A stretch of DNA of 64,000 nt from Parasponia andersonii (Eukaryota > Streptophyta > Magnoliopsida > Rosales > Cannabaceae): NCBI GenBank assembly GCA_002914805.1, contig JXTB01000410.1, positions 169,201 through 233,200 on the forward strand, written 5' to 3'. A program made the translations under genes and the position numbers. The notes below the pieces were generated by a model. That model was not told the DNA's origin. It saw only the letters and a program-made list of their open reading frames with translations, and did no database searches. Of the stretch, positions 61,680-64,000 are shown piece by piece (the stretch's first letter is position 1; each line of letters opens with the position of its first letter).

Positions 61680-62663
61680 GCAGTATAATCAAAACTATTC
61701 AATTCATATGTACAAGATACAAATCAGCCAATACCTATGAGCTTTTATCCTCTCATCTATGGAAACATAGGATGATGGCAATAAGTATACCTAATAGCCT
61801 ATTAGATACCTAAGCCCATACCCTGAGGGGATACCCATGTGTTGCCTACCGAACCCAGAGGGGTAACTGAATTACCTACGCCTACCAAATAAGAAGGTAT
61901 TTAGAAGTAACAAATGCTACACAGGTTTATAGACTCTATACCGATGGTGAAACACGCAACACCATATTGTAAACCTATGATACTAATACAGTACTCCTAT
62001 ATGATGTTATTACACATGCAATACAGAACTAAAGGGTAAAACAATCATGCTCTAGTTTTTTAATAACATAAGCATACTAAGTTTTATAGAAAAGTAGGTA
62101 GTATAACAACCTTATTTTTGATATATTGAAAAAGAACATGCACTCAGAAAATTATCATAGCAATACAATGTATATCAAATAATAAAATCCCATCATCGAT
62201 ATTCATATATTCTAAAATCACGTTTGACATCATATCTTGCAGAAAATAAGTTTTATTAAAAAACAATATAAAAGAGAGGTAACTGAATCCTAACATAACT
62301 AGAATAGTAATACCACACTATTAGATCCTCAAGGTGTCGTTGGATGATTGCTCGGAGGGTCGGTAACCAATTCCAAGTCCTCAAGAAAAAGAAACTTATC
62401 AACGGAGCTTCAAATCTATAAACGGCCCTCTTCATTATATTCTGATCACCCCAAATAACTAGGTGAGCCACATGACAGGTATATGGGATTGTGTAATTTT
62501 TTTTAAGATTGCACAATAGTCCCCACTCTTCAAAACTCTTTAAATCTAGTCCTCTTCAATTGTAGTTTAGTCCCTACTGCCAAAGAAATTTTGCAATTAA
62601 ATCCTCCCATTAATTAATTTGGAAAATTCCAATTTTTACCATCTTAAAATTCATGTTTTTACA
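61088..62663 (-). mobile_element. Solo LTR related to the 9119-11777 LTR, TSD CTTAC/CTTAT
   Basis: The minus strand starts TGTAAAAACATG (62663) and ends GGATCGTGATA (61088). It shares, in antisense, the TACCGAACCCAGAGGGGTAAC and CCTACGCCTACC blocks and the ATAAGCTCTTATGGG-like landmarks with the LTRs at 5068 and 9119. Flanks are CTTAC (61083-61087) and CTTAT (62664-62668), one mismatch. The uninterrupted family X sequence at this place contains a single CTTAT. It is about 1 kb shorter than its relatives, so it carries internal deletions. Confidence 0.75.
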
Positions 62664-63415
62664 CTTATCTCATAATGTGATTGTCCTAGTTCTACTCATT
62701 AATTACATATGTGTAAGTTGGAGTTTTGCCTCAACGTATACATACTCTAATTGTTAGAGTAATTTAAAGTGGACTTATACTTCCTTTTTTTTAAAAAAAA
62801 ACTTTCTGATTACTTAATGGGTTTAAGACAACTAAGATTCAGTTTTAGTTAAATATAAAACTTCACATTTGAGAAACAATGTCGTATTATGTTCTTTGAC
62901 TAATTTATACTTTTAATTTAGATGAATAAGATTTAATTTTCCTTAACCCTTATAATAGTGATCTTTTTAATATATCAAAACTTTGGTTGTAGATTCAATT
63001 AATATAATCCTAAAGTTGTCAAGTGTCCTTAGTTATTTTTCTCTTCATCAATTACTTTGAATTTATCTTAATTAATTACTTTATTCATAATTACGGGTCT
63101 TAATATGTTAAGTAGGCCAAATGCACTAATGGCTATATAAATTTTAAATCTAAAATCATACTTGGAACTAGATATATTATTAGGCATTTTTCACTATTCT
63201 TAGGCCTATATCTAAACTTGAGCTAAATACAATTAGGGGCATCCATCTTTTATTTTGTATCATTGATTTCATGTCCTAAATTTAAGTAAATATTTTTTTA
63301 TCCTAATTAGAGTTCTAAAAGAAAGTTTTCTATTTATTCTTGTACCGAATTCCAAACCCAAAATTTAAAGTTTCATTTTCACACCCCCTAATTTAACTAT
63401 ATTGTCATATACAGT

Positions 63416-64000
63416 CAAACAATGAAGTATTATGCTTTCTTAAATATTATCTTTAGTTTTATAAAAAGGTGGACAAATTTGAACTTTCTAAAACCTTTAA
63501 ACAAAAGCAATTGCACAACATTTTTTATTAAAAGCATCTTCACAAAATGTACAATCAAAAAAAGTCTTCTTCAGTCAATTTTGTCATCAGTAGTAGTATT
63601 TATATTACACCAAAATATCTCAAAATAAAAATATTGCCCATAGATCAAGCTTAACCACAATTGTATGATCATGGTGATAAAAGGCAGGTCAGACAACTAG
63701 CTACTCAATACTAAAGTATGCCCTCTCATCTGTATCACAAGAGTAAAATGAGCTAAAGCTCAGTAAGTAAACACTATGCATATACATGTATGCTTTAAGA
63801 TCTCATCAAGTTCCTATTGTACACTTTTCTTTCTTAAACAATTGAGTCCATGTATTTTCTTTAAAAATACTCATAGTTAGGCCCTTAGTACATTGCTAGT
63901 CTCGTAAGTCGATAGGTTGTGATAACATAGGGCAGAAACTCTGGACAAGAGTAAAAAAAATAAGATGCAACCGTCGTGCAAGGTTTTTGAAAACACCTTC
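63416..64000. other. Unassigned right-edge sequence
   Basis: Family X similarity ends near 63415. The rest has features of another LTR: an AGCTAAAGCTCAGTAAGTAAA stretch near 63750 recalls the GAAGCTCA..AGTAAGTA landmark of family X and related LTRs. No gene was seen; the boundary and identity are open. Confidence 0.35.

Larger units (their letters stand above)
56029..63415 (-). mobile_element. Family X LTR, copy 3, antisense and interrupted twice
   Basis: Segments 56029-57063, 60743-61087 and 62664-63415 join into one antisense copy of the 3.7-kb family X LTR. The minus-strand end ...GTTGTTACA is at 56029. Adjacent landmarks continue across each interruption, for example CACTAGGTGAGGATATT on both sides of the first insertion and TAAGTACAATCTTACC / GAGATAAGTAC on both sides of the second. 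Similarity to family X stops near 63415, leaving the LTR's first about 1.5 kb unaccounted for. It is the oldest layer of this stack. Confidence 0.72.

Noticed and set aside
62256..62516. 86-codon minus-strand ORF
   Set aside because: It lies within the solo LTR at 61088-62663, in the block corresponding to the GTTGACTTTTC region of related LTRs.

Overview
The window is AT-rich nuclear DNA from a flowering plant. Evidence: spliced genes with GT-AG introns, an ITN1-like ankyrin/PGG gene family found in plants, CACTA DNA transposons with plant transposase families, and plant Ty3/gypsy and Ty1/copia retrotransposons. A eudicot is likely, but the species cannot be named from this sequence. No organellar, bacterial, tRNA or rRNA genes were seen.

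Only one host gene looks intact. It is an ankyrin-repeat protein with a C-terminal four-helix PGG domain (copy B, five exons, 23844-32765, 621 aa). A diverged tandem paralogue (copy A, exons 2-5, 2789-9093) lies about 15 kb upstream. Copy A has a 17-bp exon-2 deletion that breaks its reading frame. A CACTA transposon in its intron 1 separates it from any exon 1, and an LTR sits 25 bp past its stop codon. In both paralogues intron 4, just before the PGG exon, has been enlarged to 4-6 kb by different CACTA families.

Layout: 1-2668, minus-strand TNP2-type CACTA element. 2789-9093, copy A, with a CACTA-like remnant and a solo LTR (TSD TATCT) in intron 4. 9119-11777, gypsy-type LTR with a Met-tRNA-type primer site; it contains an apparent assembly duplication around an N. 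11880-19600, minus-strand Tat-lineage gypsy element with a second RNase H and an antisense additional ORF. 19601-23843, intergenic and upstream DNA of copy B. 23844-32765, copy B, with a 4.89-kb CACTA element in intron 4 (TSD TTA). 32766-35045, intergenic with a CAAGTA-motif cluster. 35046-40901, second copy of the same CACTA family, split by a 3.66-kb solo LTR. 40902-44953, unassigned DNA with a cyclin-dependent-kinase-like exon fragment, tandem repeats and another CACTA terminus. 45307-53750, two decayed copia elements in opposite orientation. About 53835-54520, a long foldback. 54541-56028, degenerate repeats. 56029-63415, an antisense LTR interrupted by two later solo LTRs. 63416-64000, unassigned.

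No obviously novel multi-gene system was found. The observations best worth following are the two TE-swollen PGG introns, the long near-perfect hairpin, the Tat antisense ORF, the kinase exon fragment, and the nested LTR stack whose insertion order can be read from target-site duplications.
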